From Actinomycetospora sp. NBRC 106375 (GTDB lineage Bacteria; Actinomycetota; Actinomycetes; Mycobacteriales; Pseudonocardiaceae), in the NCBI RefSeq assembly GCF_030269665.1, contig NZ_BSTS01000005.1:1-64000 (forward strand): a stretch of DNA of 64,000 bases, written 5' to 3'. Under the pieces are notes generated by a model. That model did no database searches and was not told where the DNA came from. It saw only the letters and a program-made list of their open reading frames with translations. A program made the position numbers and the translations under genes. Positions 50,852 through 60,026 of this stretch are shown here, piece after piece (the first letter of the stretch is position 1; each line of letters opens with the position of its first letter).

Positions 50852-52209
50852 ACGCGCGACGCGCTCACCGCCGGCTCGAGGCGCACGGGCATCTCGGCGT
50901 ACCCGCGCAGGATGCGGGTCGGGCGCCGGCGGGCGGGGCCGGCCGGGGCCAGCCGCGGGTGGCGCTCGAACAGGGCGCGCAGCGCCACCTCGCCCTCCAT
51001 CCGCGCGAGCTGGGCGCCCAGGCAGAAGTGCGGCCCGCTGGAGAAGGCCAGGTGGTCCTTCGCGTTCGTGCGGGCGACGTCGAAGGTCGCGGGGTCGTCG
51101 AACACCCGCGGGTCGCGGTTGGCGCCCGCCAGCACGGTGACGACGAGCCCGCCCGCGGACACGGGGACGCCGGCGACCTCGGTGTCGACCGTGGCGCGGC
51201 GCGCCGTGCGCTCCACCGGCGGGTCGAAGCGCAGGATCTCGTCGACGGCGTTGGACCACCGCTCGGGCTCGGCCACCAGCCGTTCGCGCTGCTCGGGGTG
51301 GGCGAAGAGCTGAGCGGTGCCGTTGCCGATGAGGTTGACGGTCGTCTCGAAGCCCGCGGCCAGCACGAGCAGCGCGGTGGACACGAGCTCCTGCTCGGTC
51401 AGCCCGGTGCCGTCGTCGTCGACCTGCGTGACGATGCTCGAGAGCAGGTCGTCACCGGGCTCGCGGCGCAGCCGGCGCAGGTGCTCGCGCATCCAGTCGT
51501 TGAGCGCGGCGAGGTGGCGCTCCATCGACGCGTGCGCACGGCGGGTCAGGCCCATGTCCAGCGACGTGGCCGCGCCGTCGCCCCACTCGAGGAACTGGTC
51601 GCGCATCGAGGCCGGCACCCCGAGCATCTCGCTGATGACCGTGACCGGCAGCAGGCTCGCGTAGCGGGCGACGAGGTCGACGGTGTGCCCGTCACCGTCG
51701 CGGGCCGCGCGGTCCATGTCGTCGAGCAGCTCCTGGGCGACCTCGCTGGTCCGCTCGCGCAGCGCGGCGACCCGCTTGGCGGTGAAGGCGCGGCTGACGA
51801 GCTTGCGGTAGCGCGGGTGGTCCGGCGCGTCGACGGCGAGCATCGAGGGCGGCTCGATCGGCCCGGGGTTGCGCGGCGGGCCGGCGAGGGCCAGGGCCGC
51901 CTTGGCCGGTCCGGGCACCACCGACGTGGGGTTGGTGACCCCGAACCCGTCGCTGCGCAGCACCGCGGTCGCGACGTCGTGGTGCACGGTCATCCGCGCG
52001 AACGCGCCGGGCGCGAAGGGATAGGACGCCCGGATCGCCTCGTAGTGCGGGAACGGGTCGGCCTGCATGTCGGGGTCGAGCAGCAGGCGGGCGTCGGGGT
52101 TGCCCGCCCGCACCTGGCGGCGGATCGCCGCGCGCATCAGCCCGTGCGTCGCGCCCCAGCGCAGGGTCGTGCCCACCGAGCTGGACCTGACGGCTTCCGA
52201 CAGCGACAC
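50848..52209 (-). CDS. Cytochrome P450
   Basis: 453 residues. I-helix LAAGFETTVNLIGNG (acid–Thr pair replaced by Glu-Thr), ExxR in DEILRFDPPVERTARR, and heme-binding FSSGPHFCLGAQLAR with the axial Cys. A class I bacterial soluble P450 that needs ferredoxin partners, none of which are adjacent. GTG at 52209 with GGGAGG upstream. Two palindromes lie in the divergent promoter region. Confidence 0.95.
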   Translation of the reverse strand: MSLSEAVRSSSVGTTLRWGATHGLMRAAIRRQVRAGNPDARLLLDPDMQADPFPHYEAIRASYPFAPGAFARMTVHHDVATAVLRSDGFGVTNPTSVVPGPAKAALALAGPPRNPGPIEPPSMLAVDAPDHPRYRKLVSRAFTAKRVAALRERTSEVAQELLDDMDRAARDGDGHTVDLVARYASLLPVTVISEMLGVPASMRDQFLEWGDGAATSLDMGLTRRAHASMERHLAALNDWMREHLRRLRREPGDDLLSSIVTQVDDDGTGLTEQELVSTALLVLAAGFETTVNLIGNGTAQLFAHPEQRERLVAEPERWSNAVDEILRFDPPVERTARRATVDTEVAGVPVSAGGLVVTVLAGANRDPRVFDDPATFDVARTNAKDHLAFSSGPHFCLGAQLARMEGEVALRALFERHPRLAPAGPARRRPTRILRGYAEMPVRLEPAVSASRV

Positions 52210-52230
52210 GGCGACCTCCCGCGGTCGATC

Positions 52231-52277
52231 GGTACGTGGACGTACCGGGTGTTCGCCGAAACCATACTCGGAGTATG
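52231..52277. promoter_or_regulatory. Operator candidates between P450 and SRPBCC genes
   Basis: GGTACGT-GG-ACGTACC (52231–52246) and CATACTC-G-GAGTATG (52263–52277) are perfect inverted repeats. A partial copy GGTACGTCCACG follows at about 52302. This is typical of TetR- or GntR-type sites. Confidence 0.5.
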
Positions 52278-52316
52278 TGTTCGTCGTCCAGGCCCGTCGC
52301 GGGTACGTCCACGGCC

Positions 52317-52721
52317 GTGCAGACGACGCTGCGGGCGACCGGTCCGCTCCCCGCCGACCAGGCGTGGGAGCGCTACGCCGACCTCGACCTCTGGAGCCGG
52401 TGGGCGCCCCAGATCACCGGGGTCACCGCGGAGCACCGGCGGCTGCGGCCCGGACTGCGGGGCACGGTCCGGGCCGCGGGCGTCGTCGGACTCCCCTTCG
52501 AGGTCACGGCCGTCGACGAGGAGGCCCGCACCTGGTCGTGGCGGGTGCGTGCGGGACCGGTGACGCTGCACCTCGACCACGGCGTCGAGGACGCCCGCGC
52601 CGACGACGGCCCGCGCGTGCGGTCGCGGACGTGGCTGCGCACCACCGGTCCGGCGCCGGTCGTCCTGCCGTACGCGCCGATCGCGCTCGTCGCCCTGCAC
52701 GCGCTGCTGTTGGAGCGCTGA
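52317..52721 (+). CDS. SRPBCC (polyketide cyclase/START-like) protein
   Basis: 134 residues. TLRATGPLPADQAWERYADLDLWSRWAPQITGV and the beta-sheet pattern up to TWLRTTGPAPVVLPYAPIALVALHALL fit the SRPBCC fold, a hydrophobic-ligand cavity. The GTG at 52317 fits homologues; an ATG at 52275 would place the start inside the palindrome. Divergent from the P450 and probably co-regulated. Confidence 0.75.
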   Translation: MQTTLRATGPLPADQAWERYADLDLWSRWAPQITGVTAEHRRLRPGLRGTVRAAGVVGLPFEVTAVDEEARTWSWRVRAGPVTLHLDHGVEDARADDGPRVRSRTWLRTTGPAPVVLPYAPIALVALHALLLER

Positions 52722-52727
52722 CGCCTG

Positions 52728-53273
52728 ATGGCATCCGTGCGCCTCCTGCTCACCACCGACACCCACCTCACGCCGCGGTACCCGAACCGGGAGCTGCCCG
52801 CCGAGCTCTGGGAGCGGATCGACGCCGCCGACGTCGTCGTGCACGCGGGCGACTGGATGGACCCGGAGCTGCTCGACGGCTTCGAGCGGCGCTCCCGCCG
52901 GCTCGTGGCGTGCTGGGGCAACAACGACGGCGACGACCTGCGCGCCCACCTGCCCGAGACCGCGGTCGCCGACGTCGGTGGGCTGCGCCTGGCCGTCACC
53001 CACGAGACCGGCTCGGCGGCCGGCCGCGAGCGCCGCTGCGACGCGCGCTTCGGACCGGGGAGCGCGACGCCGGTCGACGTGCTCGTGTTCGGGCACAGCC
53101 ACATCCCGTGGGACACGACGACACCGGGCGGTGTCCGGTTGCTCAACCCCGGATCGCCCACGGAGCGTCGCCGCCAGCCGGTGTGCACCTACATGACGGC
53201 GGAGATCCGGGACGGCGATCTGCTGGACGTGACGCAGCACGCGCTCGCACCCGGTGCGGTGCGGCGAGACTGA
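52728..53273 (+). CDS. YfcE/MJ0936-type metallophosphoesterase
   Basis: 181 residues. LLTTDTHLTP (D-x-H), VVHAGDW (GD), CWGNNDGDD (GN-D), VTHETG and VFGHSHIPWD (GH-x-H) give the complete two-metal site. It hydrolyses phosphodiesters, perhaps cyclic nucleotides. Six bases after the SRPBCC stop, so same operon. The next 335 bases to cslA hold no gene; two GGAAC motifs (about 53347 and 53453) and the cslA promoter must lie there but no consensus pair could be fixed. Confidence 0.9.
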   Translation: MASVRLLLTTDTHLTPRYPNRELPAELWERIDAADVVVHAGDWMDPELLDGFERRSRRLVACWGNNDGDDLRAHLPETAVADVGGLRLAVTHETGSAAGRERRCDARFGPGSATPVDVLVFGHSHIPWDTTTPGGVRLLNPGSPTERRRQPVCTYMTAEIRDGDLLDVTQHALAPGAVRRD

Positions 53274-53608
53274 CGCGCTACCGTCTGTCGTCGACCGTGA
53301 GCGGTGATCACGGGCCCCTGACGGCGCCTCCGTGTCCTCCGTTCGGTGGAACACAGCGCGATGTCGGCGGGTCACGGGCCACCGATGGAGGCGGTCAACC
53401 GTCCCCCTCGGTGAGCACGGTGGGTGATGCCCTTACCGTTTCCGGGACCGATGGAACACCAGAGGTCCGGACGACCGGGTGACCGGACAGGAGGACGGCA
53501 CGTCGGCGGTACCGCCTCCCCGCGGGTCCGCGAGGGGTGCGACGACGACGGGAGGCTCGTGATCACTGCCGGTGCTGCGGTGTCACGAGGATCGAGACGA
53601 AACGGCCG

Positions 53609-56600
53609 ATGACCCTTCTTGCCGAGCGACCCCCGGACGAGGTCGACGAGTCGGAACTCGTCGTCGGCCGTCGTATCCAGGAGTTCTCTCAGCTCGCCGG
53701 GCCGATCCGGGAGCCCGATCCCGTCGACGGCCCGTACCAGGTCGCCTACCGCGGCGTGGACGCGGTGCACGGCAAGGGCCGGGTGGCCCGCTCGCTGCTC
53801 GTCGCCGGCCTGAACTTCGCCTTCGAGGCCCTGTTCTTCCTCTGGCTGCTGCACCCGTCGCACCGGCCGCCGGTCATCGGCTCGACCTTCGCGATCTACG
53901 CGAACTGGGTCGTCATCGGCTCGATCGGCCTCATGGAGCTCCTGCGGCTGATCAACGTCTTCTCCCTGTCGCTCGCGTCGGTGATCAGCCGCGACCCGGT
54001 GCCGGTCCCGCCCGAGCCCGACCGGCGCGTCGCCTTCCTCACCACGATCGTCCCCAGCAAGGAACCCATCGACGTCGTGCGCGGCACGCTGCAGGCGGCG
54101 CTGCGCATCCAGTACGACGGGATCCTCGACGTCTGGATCCTCGACGAGGGTGACGACCCGGACGTCAAGGCGATGTGCCGCGAGCTGGGGGTCAACCACT
54201 TCACCCGCAAGGGCATCGACAAGTACAACCAGCGCAAGGGCGCCTACAAGGCGAAGACCAAGCACGGCAACTACAACGCCTGGGTCGCCGAGCACGGCGA
54301 CTCCTACGAGGTGTTCCTGTCGGTCGACCCCGACCACGTGCCGCTGCCCAACTACGCCGAACGCATCCTGGGCTACTTCCGCGACCCCGACGTCGCCTAC
54401 GTCGTCGGCCCGCAGTGCTACGCGAACGACGAGACGTTCGTGACGCGCGCCGCGGAGTCCCAGCAGTTCCCGTTCCACTCGCTGATCCAGCGCGCGGCCA
54501 ACCGCTACAACGCCGCGATGCTGGTGGGCACCAACAACGCCATCCGCATCAGCTCGCTCAAGCGCATCGGCGGCCTGTCCGACTCGATCACCGAGGACAT
54601 GGCCACCGGGCTGAAGTTCCACACCCGCCGCAACCCCGACTCCGGGCGCCGGTGGAAGTCGGTCTACACGCCCGACGTGCTGGCCGTCGGCGAGGGCCCG
54701 TCGTCCTGGGGCGACTTCTTCTCCCAGCAGATGCGCTGGTCGCGCGGCACCTTCGAGGTCCTCCTCAAGGAGATGGTCTTCCGGCTGCCGCGCCTGTCGC
54801 CGGGCCGCGCGCTGCACTACATCCTCATCACGACCTTCTACCCGTCGATGGCGATCGGCTGGGTGCTGGGCGCGGTCAACGCCTGCCTCTTCCTGGCCCT
54901 GGGGGTCCAGGGCGTCGTCGTGCCGGTGCAGCTGTGGCTCGCGCTCTACGTGGACGCCACCGCGTTCCAGCTGTGGGTCTACCTGCGCAACCGGCGGTAC
55001 AACGTCAGCCCCTACGAGGCCGAGGGCTCCTCGGGCGTCAAGGGCATGCTGATGTCGATCTTCGCGGCGCCGATCTTCGCGGCCTCGCTGATCGCCACGC
55101 TGCTGCGCCTGCCCGCGCGCTTCGTCGTCACGCCCAAGGGCCTGTCGTCGAGCGCCGACCACATCCTGACCTTCCGGCGCCACCTGCAGTGGGCGGCGCT
55201 CTTGGTCGGCGCGATCGTGCTCGCGATCCTGCAGGGCTACGCGACGCCCGCGGTCCTGCTGTGGCCGGCCGTGGCGCTGGCCGCGTGCCTGGCGCCGCCG
55301 ATCCTCTGCCTCGTCGAGCGCATCGTCGGCCGGCAGCCGGCGATCGAATCGGTGCCGGTGCTCGCCGACGGTCGCTCCGGTGTCACCACCGAGTCGCTCG
55401 AGCGGGCCGCGCTCGACGCGCTGCTGGCCGCGGGCAGCACCACCCGGCGCTCCCCGATCCCGGAGGCGATCGCCGCCGGCGACCCGGCGTTCACGCCGGC
55501 CGGTGCGCGTCCCGCGGTCGCGCTCAACGGCGACCTGCCCGCGGGCTGGGTGCGGACGTCCTCGCTCTCCCGCCGCGGTGCCGACGAGTCCTCGCCGTCC
55601 CCGTCCCCGTCCCCGTCCCCGCGTCCCGCTGACGGCCGTCCCTCGCCGGCGCGCCGCCCGTCGCCGGAGAAGGGCGTCGACCCGGCGCCGTCGCCCGTGC
55701 CGCGCAACCGCCCCTCGCCGGTGCCCCAGGGCCAGCCGCAGCCGGGTCAGCCGGGTCAGCCGCAGCCGGGCCAGCCGGGCCAGCCGGGTCAGCCGGGTCA
55801 GCCGGGTCAGCCGGGTCGGCGGCCCGGGCTGCGGCCGGTGCCCCAGCACGCCGCCCAGCAGCCTCCGTCCCCGCAGCCGTCGCCGCAGCCGTCGCCGCAG
55901 CCGAAGGCGCCGCAGGGACCGCAGCCGCAGGGCCCGCAGGGTCCCCAGCCGCAGGCTCCGCAGGGGCCCCAGCCGCAGGGTCCGGCGGCGCCGGGCGGTC
56001 CGCCGGCGCCGCAGGGCCCGCAGCCCGGCCGGCACACCGGACGCCGGCCGGCCCCCGGTCCCGCCGACCGTCCGGCCGCGCCGCCCGCCGGCCCCGGACG
56101 TCCCGCGCCGACGCCGGGCGCCCGGCCCCGCCCGACACCGACCCCCCGTCCCGGCCCCGCTCCGTTCCCGCCCCCGGGCCACCCCGCCGAGCGCCCGGCG
56201 GCGGCCGAGCAGCCGGGTCAGCCGGGCCAGCCGGGTCAGCCGGGTCAGCCGGGTCAGCCGGGCCAGCGACCGGTCGCGCCCGCGGCCGCCGAGCAGCAGG
56301 GTCCGGCCCGGCCGGGTGCACCCCGTCCCGAGCCCCGTCCCGACCGGTCGGACGACCGTCCGGACGCCCGCCCCGGGATCGTGCCCGAGGGCGGACGACC
56401 GACCCCGTCGCCGTCCGCGCGTCCGGACACGGGCGCCGAGGGCCGTCCGTCGCCCGCACCGTCACCGCGGCCCACGCCACGGCGTGAGCAGTCACCGACG
56501 CCGATGCCGGCGGCCGCCGAGCACGCCGCGGCGAACGGGACGAACGGGACACCAGGGGTGAACCCGGTCTCGGCAGGGTCTAGCATCAGTAACGAATCGG

Positions 56601-56773
56601 CAAAGCGGCACGACGGACGAGACGGTGGGACGCGCGCGTCCGATGCCGTCTCGCTCAACGCCCCGACGGTCGCGGTCCGCGTGGTGGCGCTGGCCGCGGT
56701 GGCCGGCCCGTCCCGCCACCCCGGTGCCGAGGTGCCGGCGGAGACCGAAGGGCGACGAACGGAGGCGAGTTGA
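53609..56773 (+). CDS. cslA: Cellulose-synthase-like GT2 glycosyltransferase with very long Pro/Gln/Gly-rich tail
   Basis: 1054 residues. Two N-terminal helices (about 52–105), cytosolic GT2 domain with D in LDEGDD, DxD in SVDPDHVP, TED and QQMRW (the Q-x-x-R-W signature), then five or so C-terminal helices to about residue 570. Residues about 610–1054 are disordered: PSPSPSPS, PGQPGQPGQP triplets, PQGPQ repeats and a basic/acidic Pro-rich end. It polymerises a beta-glycan across the membrane. Followed by a GlxA-like and a GH6-like gene, as in Streptomyces cslA-glxA-cslZ, where the glycan is made at hyphal tips. The tail is far longer than needed for catalysis. Confidence 0.9.
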   Translation: MTLLAERPPDEVDESELVVGRRIQEFSQLAGPIREPDPVDGPYQVAYRGVDAVHGKGRVARSLLVAGLNFAFEALFFLWLLHPSHRPPVIGSTFAIYANWVVIGSIGLMELLRLINVFSLSLASVISRDPVPVPPEPDRRVAFLTTIVPSKEPIDVVRGTLQAALRIQYDGILDVWILDEGDDPDVKAMCRELGVNHFTRKGIDKYNQRKGAYKAKTKHGNYNAWVAEHGDSYEVFLSVDPDHVPLPNYAERILGYFRDPDVAYVVGPQCYANDETFVTRAAESQQFPFHSLIQRAANRYNAAMLVGTNNAIRISSLKRIGGLSDSITEDMATGLKFHTRRNPDSGRRWKSVYTPDVLAVGEGPSSWGDFFSQQMRWSRGTFEVLLKEMVFRLPRLSPGRALHYILITTFYPSMAIGWVLGAVNACLFLALGVQGVVVPVQLWLALYVDATAFQLWVYLRNRRYNVSPYEAEGSSGVKGMLMSIFAAPIFAASLIATLLRLPARFVVTPKGLSSSADHILTFRRHLQWAALLVGAIVLAILQGYATPAVLLWPAVALAACLAPPILCLVERIVGRQPAIESVPVLADGRSGVTTESLERAALDALLAAGSTTRRSPIPEAIAAGDPAFTPAGARPAVALNGDLPAGWVRTSSLSRRGADESSPSPSPSPSPRPADGRPSPARRPSPEKGVDPAPSPVPRNRPSPVPQGQPQPGQPGQPQPGQPGQPGQPGQPGQPGRRPGLRPVPQHAAQQPPSPQPSPQPSPQPKAPQGPQPQGPQGPQPQAPQGPQPQGPAAPGGPPAPQGPQPGRHTGRRPAPGPADRPAAPPAGPGRPAPTPGARPRPTPTPRPGPAPFPPPGHPAERPAAAEQPGQPGQPGQPGQPGQPGQRPVAPAAAEQQGPARPGAPRPEPRPDRSDDRPDARPGIVPEGGRPTPSPSARPDTGAEGRPSPAPSPRPTPRREQSPTPMPAAAEHAAANGTNGTPGVNPVSAGSSISNESAKRHDGRDGGTRASDAVSLNAPTVAVRVVALAAVAGPSRHPGAEVPAETEGRRTEAS

Positions 56774-58728
56774 TCGAGCAGGGGCTGACCAGACGGGTCA
56801 AACGCTTCCTGCTCCTCATCGTCGTCCCGGCGGTCATGCTCGGCGTGAACGTGCCGCCGGCCTGGGCCTGGATCTCCGAGCTCCGCCACCAACGGCTGAT
56901 CAACAGCCAGGAGTACAAGCAGCAGTACGGCAAGTGGGACGTCGTCGACCTCCCCGACGACCAGAAGGTCAACGCGATCCACGCCGCGGTGCTGCCGACC
57001 GGGCGCATCCTCCTCATCGCCGGATCGGGCAACAAGGAGGACATGTTCAACGCGGGGACGTTCAAGAGCCTCGTCTACGACCCGGCCACCGGGCGCAGCC
57101 GCGTCATCCCGACACCGGACGACATGTTCTGCGCCGGGCACACCTTTCTCGCCAACGGCAACCTGCTCATCGCCGGCGGGACCCAGCGCTACGAGCGCCT
57201 CGACGGCGCGGTCACCCACGCCGCGGGCGGGCTGACGGTCAAGAACGAGAACCCGGACGCGGCGCCGCAGAACTTCGCGGCCGGGACGGAGTTCCGCTCG
57301 CCCGAGGGCCTGATCTACCGCGCCACGCACCCGTTCGTCGTCCAACCGGCGGCCAAGATCGCCACCCGGCGCGGCGCCACGGTGACGGCCAGCGAGACCG
57401 TCGTGTTCGCCGAGGCCGTCGACGTCGGCGCGCAGTACATCGCCGTCGGGCCGAAGCAGTACACGATCAACGGCGTGCCCGCGGCCGAGGCGCAGAACCT
57501 CTACGCGCTGGGCCAGGCGATGACCCTGGAGAAGCAGGACTACCAGGGCATCGAGCAGAGCTACGAGTTCAACCCGTTCACCGAGGCCTACGAGCGCGTC
57601 GGCGACATGGTCTTCAAGCGCTGGTACCCGACGCTGACGGGCCTCGCGAACGGCAGCGTCATCTCGGTGTCGGGCCTCGACGGCACCGGCGAGATCCTCA
57701 ACGGGCAGAACGAGATCTACGACCCGGTCACACGGCGCTGGACCGAGCGCAAGGACCTCACGCAGTACTTCCCGAGCTACCCGGCGCTGTTCCAGACCGC
57801 GCGGGAGAACGTGCTCTTCTACTCCGGCGCGAACGCCGGCTACGGGCCCGCCGAGCAGGGCCGCGTACCCGGGTTCTGGAACCTGCGCACCAACCTCCTC
57901 ACCCCGGTCCCCGGCATCCGTGACCCCGACCTGCTGGAGACGGCGGGCTCGGCGTGGGTCGGCCCGGTGCAGGACCAGCGGATCGCGGTCGTCGGTGGTG
58001 GCGGGGTCGGCGAGAGCCCGCGCTCGACGGGCCGGATCGACACCATCGACCTCGACGGCCCGACCCCGACCTGGCAGCCGGGCCCGTCGCTGCCCGAGGG
58101 CACCCGCTACCCGAACCTCACGACGTTGCCGGACGACTCGCTGCTCATCAGCAACGGCTCGCGGGACTACCGCGGCAAGGGCGCCTCGGACAACCACAAC
58201 GCCCGCATCTACCGGCCGCAGACCAACACGCTGGACAACGCCGCCGATCCGCAGGTGGGTCGCAACTACCACTCGGCGGGCCTGCTGCTGCCCGACGGCC
58301 GGGTGATGACCGTGGGCTCCGACCCCCTGTTCAACGACGCGGCCGGCACGATCCCGGGCACCTTCGAGCAGCGCATCGAGATCTACACGCCGCCGTACCT
58401 GTTCCGGGGCCAGCAGCCGACCATCGCCGACGCGCCGCAGACCGTCGCGCTCGGGCAGACGGTCGACGTCGCGACGCCCGACGCCGCCCGCATCGCGAGC
58501 GCGCGCCTCATGGCGCCGATGGCGTCCACGCACGTCACGGACACCGGGCAGCGGTCCATCGCGCTGGACCTGCAGAAGCGCGACGGCGCCGTGTCGGTGA
58601 CGGTGCCCGAGGACCGGACGATCGCCCTGCCCGGCCGGTACATGCTCTTCCTCGTCGACGACCGCGGCGTCCCGTCCACGGCCCGCTGGGTCGACGTGCC
58701 GGCGGCCGGCGACACCGAGGCGGCGTGA
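56770..58728 (+). CDS. glxA: GlxA-like copper radical oxidase (galactose/glyoxal oxidase family)
   Basis: 652 residues. A signal-anchor helix near 12–33, a seven-bladed kelch-type propeller and a C-terminal DUF1929 domain. Copper-site residues visible: Cys in DDMFCAGHTF (cross-linked to a Tyr), Tyr in KRWYPTLTG, Tyr-His in GRNYHSAGLLLPDG, and His in ASTHVTDTGQR. In Streptomyces GlxA is essential for deposition of the CslA glycan. TTG at 56770 overlaps the cslA stop (TTGA) with GGAGG 4 bases upstream, so it is coupled to cslA. Confidence 0.92.
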   Translation: MIEQGLTRRVKRFLLLIVVPAVMLGVNVPPAWAWISELRHQRLINSQEYKQQYGKWDVVDLPDDQKVNAIHAAVLPTGRILLIAGSGNKEDMFNAGTFKSLVYDPATGRSRVIPTPDDMFCAGHTFLANGNLLIAGGTQRYERLDGAVTHAAGGLTVKNENPDAAPQNFAAGTEFRSPEGLIYRATHPFVVQPAAKIATRRGATVTASETVVFAEAVDVGAQYIAVGPKQYTINGVPAAEAQNLYALGQAMTLEKQDYQGIEQSYEFNPFTEAYERVGDMVFKRWYPTLTGLANGSVISVSGLDGTGEILNGQNEIYDPVTRRWTERKDLTQYFPSYPALFQTARENVLFYSGANAGYGPAEQGRVPGFWNLRTNLLTPVPGIRDPDLLETAGSAWVGPVQDQRIAVVGGGGVGESPRSTGRIDTIDLDGPTPTWQPGPSLPEGTRYPNLTTLPDDSLLISNGSRDYRGKGASDNHNARIYRPQTNTLDNAADPQVGRNYHSAGLLLPDGRVMTVGSDPLFNDAAGTIPGTFEQRIEIYTPPYLFRGQQPTIADAPQTVALGQTVDVATPDAARIASARLMAPMASTHVTDTGQRSIALDLQKRDGAVSVTVPEDRTIALPGRYMLFLVDDRGVPSTARWVDVPAAGDTEAA

Positions 58729-58972
58729 CCCGTGTCGCACGCGATCGGGTCCCCGACGCGCCGGGACGGCCGCGACGCGCGGTGGGCCGCCGAGCGGACA
58801 GCTCGCCGCGGTGGGCGGTCCATCCCCCCACAGAGGCGCTACGAACGCACCTGAGAGCCTGACTCCGGATGGCCGAGAGGCCGCGAGCAGGACGCGAGAA
58901 GGCCGGACGACACGACCGAGCGGGACGGAATCGATGATGCAGGACCAGGACACGCACCGCGGGGCCGGACCG

Positions 58973-59980
58973 ATGACGAGGACCAGGCTCATGGCGGGCG
59001 CGCTGGCCGCGATCGCCGCGCTCGGTCTCTCGGCATGTGGCGGCGGCGAGAGCGGCGGAGGCGGCGGAGGCCAGGGCCCGGCGGTCCCGCCGGCGGCCTC
59101 GGAGTTCTTCGTCGACCCCTCCTCGGCGGCGGCCAAGCAGATCGAGCAGTGGCGCGGCGAGGGACGCACCCAGGACGCGGCGGCCCTCGAGAAGATCGCC
59201 CGCCAGCCCGTGGCGATCTGGCCGACCGGCGAGCAGGGCGGGGTCGAGGGCGAGGTGTCGGGCGTGATGTCGCAGGCCCGCGCCGCCGGCCGGACCCCGG
59301 TCCTGACGGCCTACAACATCCCCAACCGCGACTGCGGCCAGTACTCCAGCGGCGGCGCCGAGAACGAGGGCGCGTACCGCGACTGGCTGGGCGCCTTCGC
59401 CCGCGGCATGGGCGGCAACCGCGCGGTCGTCGTCCTCGAGCCCGACGCCCTGCCCCAGACGCTGACCAACTGCGAGGGCGAGGGCCAGCAGGAGGGCCGC
59501 GAGGAGCTGCTCTCCGAGGCCGTGCGCACGCTGTCGCAGGCGGGCGGCGAGGTCTACATCGACGCCGGCAACCCGGGCTTCGTGACCGACGTCGGCAAGC
59601 TGGCCGACGGGCTGCGGAAGTCGGGTGTCGAGCAGGCGGCGGGCTTCGCGCTGAACGTCTCGAACTTCATGAACACCGACCAGGTGCGGGCCTACGGCGA
59701 CCGGGTGTCCAGCCAGGTGGGCAACGCCCGCTACGTGATCGACACCAGCCGCAACGGCAACGGCGACTACAACGGCCCGGACCAGCCGACGTGGTGCAAC
59801 CCGCCCGGCCGCGCCCTCGGCACCCCGCCGACCCGCGACACCGGTTCGCAGCGCGTGGCCGCGTACCTGTGGGTCAAGGAGCCCGGCGACTCCGACGGCG
59901 ACTGCCGCGGCGCCCCGACCGCCGGCGACTTCTGGCCGCAGTACGCCCTGGAGCTGGCCAACAACACCCCCGGCGCCTGA
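58973..59980 (+). CDS. cslZ: GH6-family endoglucanase-like lipoprotein
   Basis: 335 residues. Lipobox L-S-A-C after MTRTRLMAGALAAIAALG, then a GH6 barrel: VLTAYNIPNRDCGQYSSGG, VVLEPDALPQT (catalytic acid Asp), VYIDAGNPGFV, and the C-terminal YLWVKEPGDSDGDC. It would trim or release the CslA product at the cell surface. The ATG at 58973 gives a compact signal; in-frame ATGs at 58934/58937 are alternatives. The 244-base gap before it holds no gene; GC-rich inverted repeats there are not convincing. Confidence 0.88.
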   Translation: MTRTRLMAGALAAIAALGLSACGGGESGGGGGGQGPAVPPAASEFFVDPSSAAAKQIEQWRGEGRTQDAAALEKIARQPVAIWPTGEQGGVEGEVSGVMSQARAAGRTPVLTAYNIPNRDCGQYSSGGAENEGAYRDWLGAFARGMGGNRAVVVLEPDALPQTLTNCEGEGQQEGREELLSEAVRTLSQAGGEVYIDAGNPGFVTDVGKLADGLRKSGVEQAAGFALNVSNFMNTDQVRAYGDRVSSQVGNARYVIDTSRNGNGDYNGPDQPTWCNPPGRALGTPPTRDTGSQRVAAYLWVKEPGDSDGDCRGAPTAGDFWPQYALELANNTPGA

Positions 59981-59986
59981 CACCAT

Positions 59987-60026
59987 GTGAGCAGTTGGCG
60001 CCCCCATAGGGGCGCCAACTGCTCAC
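59987..60026. terminator. GTGAGC-type hairpin, perfect 18-bp stem
   Basis: 59987–60004 pairs with 60009–60026, loop CATA. Between convergent genes; the TGA stop of the minus-strand gene lies in the right arm. Confidence 0.85.

Noticed and set aside
53274-53608. Riboswitch (for example c-di-AMP ydaO type) before the glycan cluster
   Set aside because: The conserved blocks of that class could not be found; only two GGAAC motifs without a partner −10.
53372-56182. 936-codon minus-strand open frame opposite cslA
   Set aside because: Antisense shadow of a GC-rich gene; product is Arg/Asp/Val-rich with no recognisable fold.
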